A DNA stretch of 64,000 nucleotides from NCBI RefSeq assembly GCF_947507565.1, contig NC_089188.1, forward strand, positions 496,001-560,000. Direction: 5' to 3'. Within the stretch, counting starts at the first letter, position 1. Each line of letters starts with the position of its first letter. Below the pieces are notes generated by a model that was given only the letters and a program-made list of their open reading frames with translations, made no database searches and was not told the DNA's origin. A program made the position numbers and the translations under genes. This document shows, in pieces, positions 33,961-44,925 of the stretch. The stretch is from Oscarella lobularis. Its lineage: Eukaryota; Porifera; Homoscleromorpha; Homosclerophorida; Oscarellidae.

Positions 33961-35169
33961 ACACGAGGCCAGTATCCATTCATCGAAGCAACGTACTTAC
34001 ACGAAAAAGACGAAAGAAGAGCGCGTCTGTGTTTGCGTGACCCAGGTCGCACCACGTGGAGGTCCAGACGCTTCGCAACCCAGCCGACCCTCACCAACGG
34101 CATGAATTGCATCAGAACCCACCATAAGTGAGCCTCCGAGGTTCGTTGCCCCCTCAGGAGACGGCTATACCCACCGCCGAAGAGGCCCGCAAGTAATGTG
34201 CTCGACGTGGAGGAGAGCCGGCCAACGTCGACGCTGTCCCATTTTACACTGTAGAATAAATCTACGGTGAAACGGAGCGAGTTGAAGCGCTCCACCGTCG
34301 AAAAGACGGCGGAACTCCGATCCGGAAGCCCCTAGAGGTCTTAGGGTTGCGCCACTAATCACTTCCAGATCGTTGCTCCAGGACGATTGCGTCGGTCAAA
34401 TCGACGGCCCCTCTGGCTCCCTGTCTTCCAACGACTCACAGAGCATACGAGCGAGTTCTCAAGCGGCGGGGTTACGTAAAGAGGGAGAGCATCGTGCACG
34501 ACATCATGTAGCTCGTGCACGAACGATGACGCGGACTCTTCTCTCATTGGATGATGGGTGTGCGTAATTAACCGCAACGATGTCACGAGAGACAGCGTTG
34601 CTTTCTGCACCTCTACGCGCAACCAAAAAAGGTAATAATAGGAGTGATCGTGCGCGTGCAGCGTTTGTCCCAAAAAAAGGAGAAAAAGAGACGAACACGT
34701 GCACGCGTGCATGGTATAGCCGGATGTGACGTCAACGTTTTCGTTCACGTTGACGAAACGCGACGAAAACGCGACCAAGCGCGACCAAAAACGTTCAAAC
34801 GCTTTCGATCGAGTTGGCTTTTTGAAAAGAACGCGGCGAACTCGATCGATTCTAGAGGATTCGCGAAATATTGAGCCGTACACGCTATATATATTTTAGT
34901 TCTGGGAGCACAGTCGATAGAAAGAGCACAATTACGCTGTATTTGCTCGTGGGAATGGAAAGGAACGCGTTCTCTCACGTGCATTTCGCTGCAGGAATCG
35001 CTTCGAATGCGTGAACGCACTGCCCGAGGCACTGCATGGGACGACGCTTTCAGGTCATTTCGAATATTTCTTGGTAGCGGATACGTGATCGATTGTCCAG
35101 AATGCATGGAAATCGAACAGTCGAGAGAAGAGAATCGAAAAAGGAGGGCGAGAGATCGAGAACCATGAC
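33961..35169. other. No gene recognised
   Basis: Frames of 60-180 codons exist on both strands but overlap each other and show no family resemblance or splice structure. Near 35089-35150 the text TCCAGAATGCATGGAAATCG and CAGTCGAGAGAAGAGAATCG repeats (with small changes) at about 37103-37155, and both copies can read IEQSREENR. Confidence 0.4.
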
Positions 35170-35584
35170 CAGTGGCGGATCCAGGGGTGGGGGGGGGTCC
35201 ATGGGGTCCATGGACCCCCCCTTTAAGCAAAAAAAAAATTTTTTTCAAAGTAAAATTGAAGTAAACGCAGTGATTTTGTATGTGGGAAGCCACTTAAGAT
35301 TAAGGTTAGGGTTAGGGAGAGGAGATTTAGCCGATGAAAGTTAATTAGACACCTCATCGTGCTTGCTGACTGGTCTAAGGCAACGCCCTGATGAAAATAT
35401 CTCGTGAAATTTGCAAAAAAGTTTAACTGACAACATTTTTGCAGATTTGCGCGAGAAAAATGAAACTGTGTAGATGTTAAAATGCAACGAAAATGCGCCA
35501 ATGTGGGCGTGGTCGGTAAAAATTTTTGGCGCGCGCAACCTCTCTCATGGACCCCCCGTTGCTCGAATCCTAGATCCGCCACTG
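35170..35584. mobile_element. MITE with CAGTGGCGGATCCAGG termini
   Basis: Starts CAGTGGCGGATCCAGG and ends CCTAGATCCGCCACTG. ATGAC occurs immediately on both sides (35165-35169 and 35585-35589), a clean 5-base target duplication. Inside, GGGGTCCATGGACCCC forms a small palindrome near the left end; no coding frame. It is a different subfamily from the CAGTGGCGTAGCC elements but shares terminus type and target length. Confidence 0.9.
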
Positions 35585-35781
35585 ATGACGTACGTCGATC
35601 GGGACCATCGACAAATGACATTGCGAACAATCTATCGGCTTGGGAATAGGAGATCTTGTAAGAGACCGTACCGTACACGAATCCATCAATCTCTGAATCC
35701 ATCGCGGATCAGTGACGTCATGTGGGGAATGTCACACGCGCGCATGCTCAAAGTTCTTGCCGGATCCTCTCGCATTCTTGG

Positions 35782-36699
35782 ATGGAGACACTGAAGGATC
35801 TCGTTGCATTAGTTGCCGGCGGTGCTGGAGTTATTGGTTCGGCGACCGTGCGTGCTTTCCTCGCGCTTGGGGCGACCGTCGTCGTGCCTTCGCGTCCGCA
35901 ACAACGACTAGACGATCTCATCGCCGCTGTGCACGAAAGTAGGTATCTTAAAGCGAAGTTTGCGATTATTAGCGTTGAGCCTTCTCCGCGAGAGCGCATA
36001 GTAGAGAGGGTCGTATGTGGATCACGTGACGTCATCTAACATAGCAGTGTCCGTGTTCTCACGTGTTCTCTTGTAGATGAGAGGTCTCGTTTGCTCACTT
36101 TGGTAGCTTCAGCTGGAACTACACACGGCGTTGATCAAATAGTCAAATTTCTCGACGAAAAGAATCTTAAAGTGAATCACGTGGTCAGCTCATTGGGCGG
36201 TTTTTGGATGAAAGGCCAGACAATAGGCCAACCGGTGTCTGAATGGGATGAAGTGTGTAAGTTGAGCAAGGTCACGAAAAAAATTTATAATTTCTTTTTG
36301 TATGTATGAATAAAAGTTGAAAGCGGATCTCGATCTCACTTCATCTTCAGCTCGCAACTTCTCCCACAAATTGCCGATACAGAGGGTGCCACGTATACAT
36401 ACGTAACCGGTCGAGGGGGTGAACCTATGTTCATGAAGTCCGTTGGACTTGTGGGCATCAACCAAGGGGCCATGTACGGCCTTATCGTGGTCGCTCGCGA
36501 AGAGATGAAAGAGAAGCCGGTTCGTGTCAATGAATTTCGTCTCGGTCTTCTCGTCACGAAGGAAAATCGTGAGTTGGCTGATGAATGCGGAAGGGTTGTC
36601 GCTGGTCTGGCTACTCCGAAGGGACTCGCCGTTGAGGAGGAGTTCGTTCGCATTGCCAAGAGGGAAGATCTGGCTACGTGGCATCGAAAACTCTATTAG
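35782..36699 (+). CDS. Short-chain dehydrogenase-like protein, three exons
   Basis: Exons 35782-35938, 36077-36256 and 36317-36699 join in consistent phase 1 to a product of 239 residues, a normal length for the SDR family. The N-terminus LVALVAGGAGVIGSATVRAF carries the glycine-rich NAD(P)-binding turn, followed by a basic PSRPQQRLDDL helix. NHVVSSLGGFW replaces the usual NNAG region. The typical catalytic YxxxK is not present in the expected place (NQGAMYGLIVVAREE), so ordinary SDR chemistry is doubtful. The start is the first ATG before the glycine motif. Introns show it is a genuine eukaryotic gene, not bacterial contamination. Substrate unknown. Confidence 0.8.
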
Positions 36700-36880
36700 T
36701 TGTGATTGATTATTTGCTGTTCAATTGTTTTGTGTTCGTGTGTCTTTTGTATCCTTTCTCTTTTTCGTGTCATGTGATTTGTAATACATTATGCTCTGTT
36801 AGCTCGGTTATCACCGCCATCACGAGAAGCACGTGGATTCCTTCGTCGACTTTTATACGTCTCCTCGAATAGCCAATATG

Positions 36881-36886
36881 AATAAA
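36881..36886 (+). promoter_or_regulatory. Polyadenylation signal AATAAA
   Basis: A canonical AATAAA lies about 180 bases after the stop of the SDR-like gene and is the first one on this strand. Confidence 0.45.
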
Positions 36887-38338
36887 ACACTTCGTGATCC
36901 CACTAAGCCGTGTTTTCGACCTAGAAAACGATTCGCTTGGCCTCGAAGAACGCTTGATACGGGGTTGTAGAAAGGTTATCCGGGAGTCATCAATTTCGTT
37001 AGTTTTCTGAGCCTTTTGAGGCCTTTCGCTTCTGTTTCGAGGTTTATTCGGGCGTTTTTAGTGGTAAGAGCATGTTTAGGAAACTCGAAAGAGGGTATAC
37101 GATTGTCCAGAATGCGCATAGAAATCGAACAGTCGAGAGAGGAGAATCGAGACGAGCGCGCTAAGGTTCAAGATGGAGGGCGACGGAACTTAGTCGTCTT
37201 TTCCCTTCGTTTGCAGGTCAGATAGTTACTATCTTCCGAGCGCGCCATTCGTGTGACTCTCCTATCGCTAGATGTCTTTTCGACGTGTTTGCATGACGCA
37301 ATGGCGGCGAATGGGTCGACTAAATGTACGAAAGGCGGAAACCATGTCAGAAAAGCCTTAACACTAAATTTCTCTTTGAGAACAGTTTTCCTAAGGTATT
37401 GAATGCTAGAAAGCAGCTCGAAGTGCAGCAGTTGGCGATACTGTAGTGTATTCAGCATAACTTCTGTTTCTGGGTAAAATTTCGACGCTCTCTACGTCAG
37501 AATAGGCCATTTTCTTTTCCAGGACATCAATGTCGTGAACGGCGGCGGAAAAAATTTTTTCAACGATTTTTATCAATGTATAGTCCAGAAAAAAATTGTT
37601 TAATAATTTTGCTAGTAGATCTCAATTTCTTTTGAAGGCTCGAAGGTCCTGCTCTTTAAAAGTCCTTTAATAAATAATGACGAGCGTTCTTTGGGGCTTC
37701 CAACTCGTCAGCCGCAAATCTCTTTTTCAGATGAAGTCGGTATGCTTTACCGTGTTCGTCTGTGTGTGGTTGCATTAGGTTCCAGCAGATGGAGCTGTAG
37801 TACTTCAGGCTTTATTGAATCCATATATCGAGTTTTCTTTCTAGACGTTTTTCCTGCAGGAACAGGATAACGCTTTATGAAAAATTATGTAGTCGTCCTT
37901 GAAAAACGTTTCATCGTTGAACAGCGTAAGGTGACGTTTGGATTTCAATAGCCAGGCAGCTTTCAACAGCTAAAGTAGCACTTATAAGACAACCACGTTT
38001 TAGCGCACTTTCTCCGTTTCGCTAAGATCTCACAATTACCAGCAATGTACTGTTTTTTTAGGACTTGCAGTTGGCTCTTAACAACGAGATAGTAAGAGAG
38101 CACCTAGCGCTGCAAATGTAGCATGCTGAGAAGCGATGCGTTAACTTCAGAAAATGAGATACGGGAATAGGTAGTATGGATTTAGTCGCCGAGTAACTCG
38201 GACGTGTAATACTTCCTTCCTAACACGCCCCATAACACCCCCACACTTCCTACGGAGATTTCTATTATAGGTTAGTTCCGGTAGGCGGATTTTGAAAGCC
38301 AGCCTAATCCGCTCTTCTCGTTTGATTCTTTCTCGTTT
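36887..38338. other. No firm gene; degenerate minus-strand coding remnants possible
   Basis: On the minus strand around 37840-37980 a stretch can read LFNDETFFKDDYIIFH, and near 37500-37560 AAVHDIDVLEKKMAYSDVES, but stops interrupt and no consistent exon chain was found. These could be pseudogene pieces. The frame at about 37103-37225 on the plus strand repeats the IEQSREENR segment seen near 35110. Confidence 0.3.
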
Positions 38339-41185
38339 ATGGACGTTGACGCTCTCAAGGTGGCAATAGTTCTGTTGCAACTTTTTTGCTACAACGGTTT
38401 GTAGGTCATTGCAATGTTAAACAGTGGGTGAGTCCCCGTTTTCGTAGAAGGCAAAAGCGTCGTTCTTTACGTGCGAGCGAAAGGCGACGGCTTTGACGCA
38501 TATCCAAAGAGTGGCAGTGTTGCCACAAACACGTCTCTCACATTCTTCTGCAACCGAACAAATGAAACCGATTTCCAGGCTTCTTGGCTTGCTTTCTTTC
38601 CGAAGAGGTCCCCTTCCGTCATTGATTTGACCAAAATCAAACCCGAAGTAGGATTTTACGTGGGCAAGAACTACCTTCAAGTGAAAACGTGGGACGAAGC
38701 GTCGCCACACTCCCCAACCAAAATTGCCTGCAGTAAAGGCGGTGACAACGCCAGTAACAAGACCGTAGGGCACAGCAGCTGGGTGACTTTGACTACCGAA
38801 GGTGAAACAGGTGAATAATGATTTTCGCTACCATACTTTGCTTTAGAAAACAATTGTTTCTACGACGAATCTAAAACTAACGTGTCATTAACGCTTCGCT
38901 TTCATTCTGCATATTGCAGAGTGACTGGTGCTGTAGTGTATATTCTGCGCCAACGGCCAGCCGGATCTGAAGATCCATGGACGACCATTGCGGAGATTTA
39001 CGATGCATCAGTCACTTTTCCTAATGTCCAGACAGCTGCAGACCTTCAGCCAATGACAGTTTACGTCTTTCAATGGGCCTACGTTAAACCAACGGGTGTT
39101 CAAGGGCATACCTACGAGACAACCATTGAAACCTATCCAAACGGTTTAAAATAGTTACACTGTACAATTTCATTGCGGTATTCTATTTCTGGTAGCTCCA
39201 AGGTCCGCTCCTGCTTGGGTGGGCTTCTACTTCACTGTACGCAATGATCACTTCTATGGTGATGATAGTTATACCAATCTGACGGTTGTTTTTTGGGATG
39301 CTAACAGCTGTGAGAATGGGACTTGTCATAACGAGGCGGACAAAATTCTTTCGAACAGAGTCGATTTCTTTCCGGTTTCTGGTGGAGGTTTACAGAGTTC
39401 AGTAGAATCCTTCACTTCTTACGCCGAATACAAAAACCAGTCTTCCAACGGGCAGTATGTATTGTTCGGCCGAAATTGGGGTCCATACCCGTCAGCGAAA
39501 ATTTCCCTGGACGTCAGCATTTCAAAACAAATTCCTAATTCAAGTACTGTAGTATCAACTCTCGCGTTGTTCCTGCATGTTTGATATCCCGTTCTTTTCT
39601 CACGGTAGAACCGCGCAGATCTACGATATTTGGCGTCACGGAAATCACCGGGTGCTATCTGCATATTTATTGGAATGCAGTTTCTGGTCTTCCGCGAGTA
39701 ACCTATCGAGTTGACTATGCTCCCGAAGGCCACTTTGGTGCAGACCGGAAAAACATCAGTCTCACTGTGAAGGACGTTAAAGCGAGTCTCAGTCTTCACG
39801 GTGCGGCAAAGCAGGTCTTGGTACATATAAGGGCTGTGCGTGAAGGAACTGCTGGAGAACCTCTAAGATATCGCGCTTGACAGGTAAACTTGTAGTAATG
39901 CTCAATCGACTGTTGTCAATCATTTTGAATGATATCATCAAGATACGTGTTCCTCAAGAACCTTATTTCCGCATTCAGGAGCGTTCTCTAGCTTGAGAAG
40001 TACGCCAGGTCCCACACTTCAACCAGCAGTGATATCTGGCATTGTATCTACTAGTTACAAAATTGCGGTTTCGCCTTCACCTATGACGGTGAGAGCAACT
40101 GAATTAGATATCTATTTCAATTCCTGTGTAGACGACTGCAAACATCCAGCCGTCCATTGGAGCAGAAATACGACTATCAGAAATTCAGGCATCAACTATA
40201 TCCTTGACACATATACCGACAACGCCTACTCCCGCTTTAAGTACGGTCAAAAATTTATCAGACAATAAATGTAGTTGTAGCGTCTGGGAATTTAGAATGT
40301 TGGACAGATTGGTTCAACATTGATAACCCAGGTTGGACTGGAGATTATGAAAAGTTAGACACCCTTCGCAGATCAGGATACAAAGTATGCAAGCAACCTG
40401 ATGCAGTTCGCTGCAGAACTGTTCAAACTCGTAACAAAAACCGAATCAAACCGAGTTATAAGTCCCCATTCCTTCTTTGCTCAGACATAGATGCCAAGTT
40501 GACCGGAAGAAAATTGACCTGCTCTCCGTCGGTAGGGTTCTTCTGCGTCAATTCTGAACAGGATTGGGGTAAAACGTGCCTCGACTACGAAGTAAAGTTT
40601 CTCTGTCCCTGCGACTACGTTGAAGGTAGGCTCCAGCAAAGTTTATCGTAATCAAACTAATGTTTACTCACCTAGCTCCAACAAAACCTCCGTTTGACTT
40701 ACGTAGGGCATTTGCTCCATTGGATTATGTATGATCCAGGCGTTTATAGGATTGGGATGTTGGACAGAGTGGCTCGACAGAGACGGTCCAGGAGGCACTG
40801 GAGATTATGAGCAGCGTAACTTATTTTCTCGCCCTATCTGCGACCGTCCCGGCGCTGTACAATGCCGCAGGACATCCAATCGTAGGGTCATTGTCATTGT
40901 AACAATGTGAAAAGAAACGTTCTTTTTATGTAGATCAAGAAGCACTTAAAACAGGCCAAAATCTATTTTGCACATCAGCTATGGGACTGGTATGCATAAA
41001 CAAGAACCAACCAAATGGTGGAATGTGCTACAATTACGAAGTCCGATTTCTGTGCCTTTGTCCTAATCACAAAGGCTCGTTCATCGATTATTTTTAACTG
41101 CCGTAATGATGAGCGTTTTTCGTGCAGATTTATTTCAAAACTTGACCGATTCCATTTCTACAGAATCTTCTCCACTAACAGTGAT
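38339..41185 (+). pseudogene. Secreted/ectodomain gene with FN3-like and WxxW domains, truncated by a MITE
   Basis: Exon 1 (38339-38396) gives a signal peptide, MDVDALKVAIVLLQLFC. Exons at 38448-38810, 38847-39142, 39196-39545 and 39608-39880 follow in phase 1, separated by introns of 51, 36 and 53 bases. The second to fifth exons look like beta-sandwich (FN3-like) ectodomains (LQPMTVYVFQWAYV; TYRVDYAPEG) with many N-glycosylation sites. WxxW domains follow at about 40285-40625 and 40757-41080, nearly identical to those at 29.8-31.7 kb. The small exon that should come next is cut at ACAGAATCTTCTCCACTAA by the MITE at 41186, and no transmembrane exon follows. An in-frame TGA near 39878 could not be spliced around in phase. 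The upstream part is well preserved, so a truncated secreted product is possible. Confidence 0.6.
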
Positions 41186-41877
41186 CAGTGGCGTAGCCAG
41201 GATTAAGTGGAGGTAGGTGCTGAGGTTCGCGCGCGAAAATTTTTGGACCACGCCCTTTTTTATTTGGCTATTTAAGGCCTCTAACGAAAAACAGTGCGTA
41301 GGCCCAAGCAGAGATAGTAACTTCGGATTGTGTACAAAGCTTTCTGGAACGAGTACATATGTAGGCATATTACATAGCATAACTGGCACATAACATTTGA
41401 GCTTAATTAGTAACGCTCATCGAAGGAACGCAGTAAATGAGAACGTTGGGTTTGTCTTCGCTCGCAGCACGCAAACCCAACTGCGAGCTGATAACGTGTC
41501 ACTTGATCATGCACCCGAGGGGGCCATGCAGGGAAGGGTAACTCTGTGCCACCTTTACTCGACAGGTGAATCGCTCTTTTGATATATACATGTAAACAGA
41601 ACACCTTCAATCTGTGGTGTAAAGGCATAGCCACCAGGTGCCCTATTCCCATTTTTACAGAAAGTACATATTTCCGGGCAGATTAAGGTGTGGTTAGGCA
41701 ATGTGATTCCCATAATGCACATGCTGTAGGCAGTAACAGAGATCGGACACTGTGCTAATGGTGTTCGGGGATCACATGATGGCTAACAACGGGACATAAT
41801 TATCTAGTTTAATTATTTTCAGCAAACTTGAGGGGGGTGCTCGAGCACCCAAAGCACCCCCCCTGGCTACGCCACTG
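41186..41877. mobile_element. MITE with CAGTGGCGTAGCCAGG termini, second copy
   Basis: Same terminal sequence as the element at 13855-14556 and similar interior, in inverted orientation. No matching 5-base or 8-base duplication is visible at the flanks (GTGAT before, AGTTG after), so the insertion was followed by deletion of adjacent DNA, which would also explain the missing 3' exons of the gene it interrupts. Confidence 0.85.
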
Positions 41878-42735
41878 AGTTGGATGATTCATCAATACCG
41901 GTAAGTTTTTTCCTCAACCGGGAACTTCTGATCACGTGCGCCATCACTGCTCTCGCCAAATTTCGGGTTTGAAGTCGATCAGGAGCACCTAGACCGACCC
42001 GAGGCTTTGATCTACGAACTACAGAACTAATCTAACTCGAGAGAGACTTTAGTTATCTCACAGAAACACGTGAGCCGTAGCGAAGCTATACGGGTTAGGG
42101 CGAATTGCCGTCTAGGTCAAAAGCACGGCTAAGGGCGATTAGAAACGGTTTTTCTGCAGCGTAGAAGACGGTTCAGATTTCGCGAGGAGACGCAGGCACT
42201 GCACCATTCAATTGGAAACCGTCAAACGTAGAGAATGATTCTGAGAATCGTGTCAGGAGGAATCATGTAGAAGGTATGGGTATTCAGCTGGAGGCTTCAA
42301 TGATTTTGACTCGGTCCAAAGCTGAAGCCTGCATATTTAATTCCAATTATTCATTTTCGTGGGATGTCTTAGTAGTTGTCAGTAGATGTTAATTAAAATT
42401 CCCCGGAAGAAGATCCTTTGAGTAAGCATTCTTCGAAGAGCAGAATGCATTTTAAAATGTTCCATTATTGGTATTTTAAATAGCCGTTCCCACTACTTTA
42501 ATTAATGAAGAAGGATCGGTGTCCATTCATTAAATAGTGCAATACATGTTGGTGGACGACAATCCAAATCCTATTGATTTAGGCGCACTATAGTCACTGA
42601 ACTGATCATGATCGAAGGTTGTACGTGGCACTGGATATCCAGACATGCATGACTCGTAACAAGGCAAAGTGAATAAGTATAATTTTTCTCGCTGTCGTAA
42701 TCTACGTTACCCTGCATGCACGTTTGAATACTGGC
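41878..42735. other. No gene recognised
   Basis: No exon-like sequence on either strand; no tandem repeat. AT-rich towards 42700. Confidence 0.4.
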
Positions 42736-42738
42736 AAA

Positions 42739-44925
42739 TTACGTACTGCTCTCTACACTGTATTCACTTGAGGAAGAGAATAGACGTGTTCTTCTTGTTG
42801 AGCTTTCGGTTTTATTATCTGAACGTGCGCTCCTATTTTGTCGTTTGCATTTTCGCCACAGTTGCAGCCAGTAGGCTCTTGCTGCCTTAGGTATGAGGGC
42901 ATAAGCCACCACAGCAGCCGCACAAAGCCAAAAAAGTAGGCAACCGGCTATTGGTGCAAGGGAGGCTTGAGTTGGTTCCTGGAAGTCAGATTTGCACCGT
43001 TGGGACTCGTTAGAGCATTTTTGCGAGCTCAAAGCTTTTCCTTGACGCGGAATAGATGTTCGCGCATAAATTATAGAAACCGTCGCAAATGAGGCGAAAC
43101 AAAGAGGCATTAGAATTGACAGAGAGAAGAACCTCTTTTGAACCAACGAGTAAGCTTCAAATGTTTTTTGACTACTTTCGGGGCAGTACTGAAAAAAGGC
43201 TGACTTTTTTGCCTTAGAAAAGAAACCGGTAGCTATACTGCCTAATCTCAATAATTGAAGCTATACTGACCTTATAGAGCTTGTACATAACAATAGCCGA
43301 AACTATTGTTCCACAGAAAACAATGCCATTGACCGGCAGTGTGTAGGTGTACAAGAACCAGTCGATTGTAGGTACGCAGAATATGCTGTAAACATTTGTC
43401 CCGGAGTAGCGAATACCACGTAGTGAGGCGAAGGCGACAAGCCCTCCCGGTGCGATTATTGATAGGGTTATCTGAATGACGAAAAGTGCTTTTCTACGTT
43501 TCTCGCTGAACCTTTGGGGGCTCCACACGGTTACTAGTGCATTGATCACAGAGTTTAGCCAGGAAAAGACAAACCAGAGTGCCCCAAATTGGGCGAGATA
43601 TCCTAAATCGATTTAATGTGAGTATACTCGTCAATTATTACCAACGCCAATGTACCTTGAATAAGGCAGAGTCTTGTTGGGTTATAGATAGATTCAAACC
43701 GGTTGTTGGTCCTACAGTATATAGCCTTTTGACCAAAAATGAAAGTCATGCTTAGAGCGATATCTAGTTATTACATGTTCGATAATCAACGCATATTCTA
43801 TATTCAATCGAAGCTTACTGATAACTGTGAGTGGCAAGCAAAAAGACAATCCGGTTTGAGCCTGATTACTGGCTCTAAATAAAATGGCAAACGTTACAGA
43901 AACGTTATTAATTTTTTGAGGCTTTTTGTTTACAATTTTCTTAGCTTGAGCCATGTGATAAACAGCACCCCAATGCAAATCCAGTATAGCGCAATTGTGA
44001 TGTAAAATACGATGTAAAAAATGTTTGCGCCTTTTGAACTTCCTGGTTGATTACACAGAGGGGAGCAGTACATGCCGCAAGTTTGCAAACATGGACTTGT
44101 AGTGGGTAGGAAGTCCTTTGAACAGACTGTCTCGTTGCTTTTGTTTATGTAAGAAGGAATATTAAATGGCAACGCAAAATTTGGAGCTCGTAAGCAGGAT
44201 AATAAGTTGCCTAGCAACGGTTTAAAGTTTGTCTGACTTTGGAATTCGGAAAATGCTGAACAATCACAATCATTTTGTTTAGTTTTCTTCTTTAGTTTGA
44301 CCAAGTCTCCGCAATCTCCGAAAGCGTATAAGCAAAGCATCTTCTTTGTGTCGGTTTTGGCGGTATCTGGTAGGTTAGATGTATCAATAGCGTCAAACAT
44401 GATTTCCAAATCATTTTCTGCCATTGAGAAGTTTCCACATCCTGATACCGAAATGTTATTCAGTTTCTCTTTAGTTGTGCTAACACCAGACATTGTGTCG
44501 CTGTTATAATTAGAAAGCATTGATCTGCAGTGGGATTGATCTATTACGGCTTTTGGAACGAACTGAAGTGATTTCTCTTCGCACATACGTTCCTATAAAG
44601 AGAACTTGTCATTAATTAACACGAAAAAACCCCAGCTGAGACCGACAGCCAACTGGTAACAAAAATGCGCTTCGATTTCATTAAGATTTACCGCGTTGGC
44701 ATGCACTAAACAATAGCGCGTAGACTCTCTGTATGAAAAGATTTATGCTTCATTTACTTCGTTCCGTGCTGGTATGTCAGCAAAATAGTAAACAAACACG
44801 GGAGTAGCGGCCAGAAGAAGAGAGAGGCCTAGAAAAAATCCTACTGCAAGGGTTTTTGCTCGACCGCTCGAGATTCTTCTGAAATGAGACGGCGGATCAC
44901 CTTGTTGGTCGCTCCTTGTGGTCAT
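42739..44925 (-). CDS. Frizzled-like seven-transmembrane receptor 2
   Basis: The ATG at about 44925 begins a short cytosolic stretch and a hydrophobic signal-anchor (LAVGFFLGLSLLLAATPVFV). An extracellular exon (43930-44586) contains a Cys-rich end (CLQTCGMYCSPLC) and helix 1 (IFYIVFYITIALYWICIG). Further exons hold RFESIYNPTRLC (about 43690), then helices 2-4 (FGALWFVFSWLNSVINALV; ALFVIQITLSIIAPGGLVA; TYTLPVNGIVFCGTIVSAIV) at about 43270-43610, and helices 5-6 with a basic/Ser-rich tail at 42739-43200. Helix order and Cys positions resemble receptor 1, but the two are divergent paralogues and lie in opposite orientation 24 kb apart. The exon expected between 43700 and 43930 is unclear. No CRD is visible. 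I infer the CRD-less Frizzled/Smoothened-like class. Confidence 0.6.

Noticed and set aside
34359-34883. 174-codon minus frame
   Set aside because: Overlaps other frames on both strands, has no family resemblance, and lies in GC-rich DNA where long chance frames are expected.
35782-36699. Bacterial contamination or recent bacterial transfer for the SDR-like gene
   Set aside because: Two phase-consistent introns and a downstream AATAAA show an established eukaryotic gene; remote origin cannot be judged from sequence alone.
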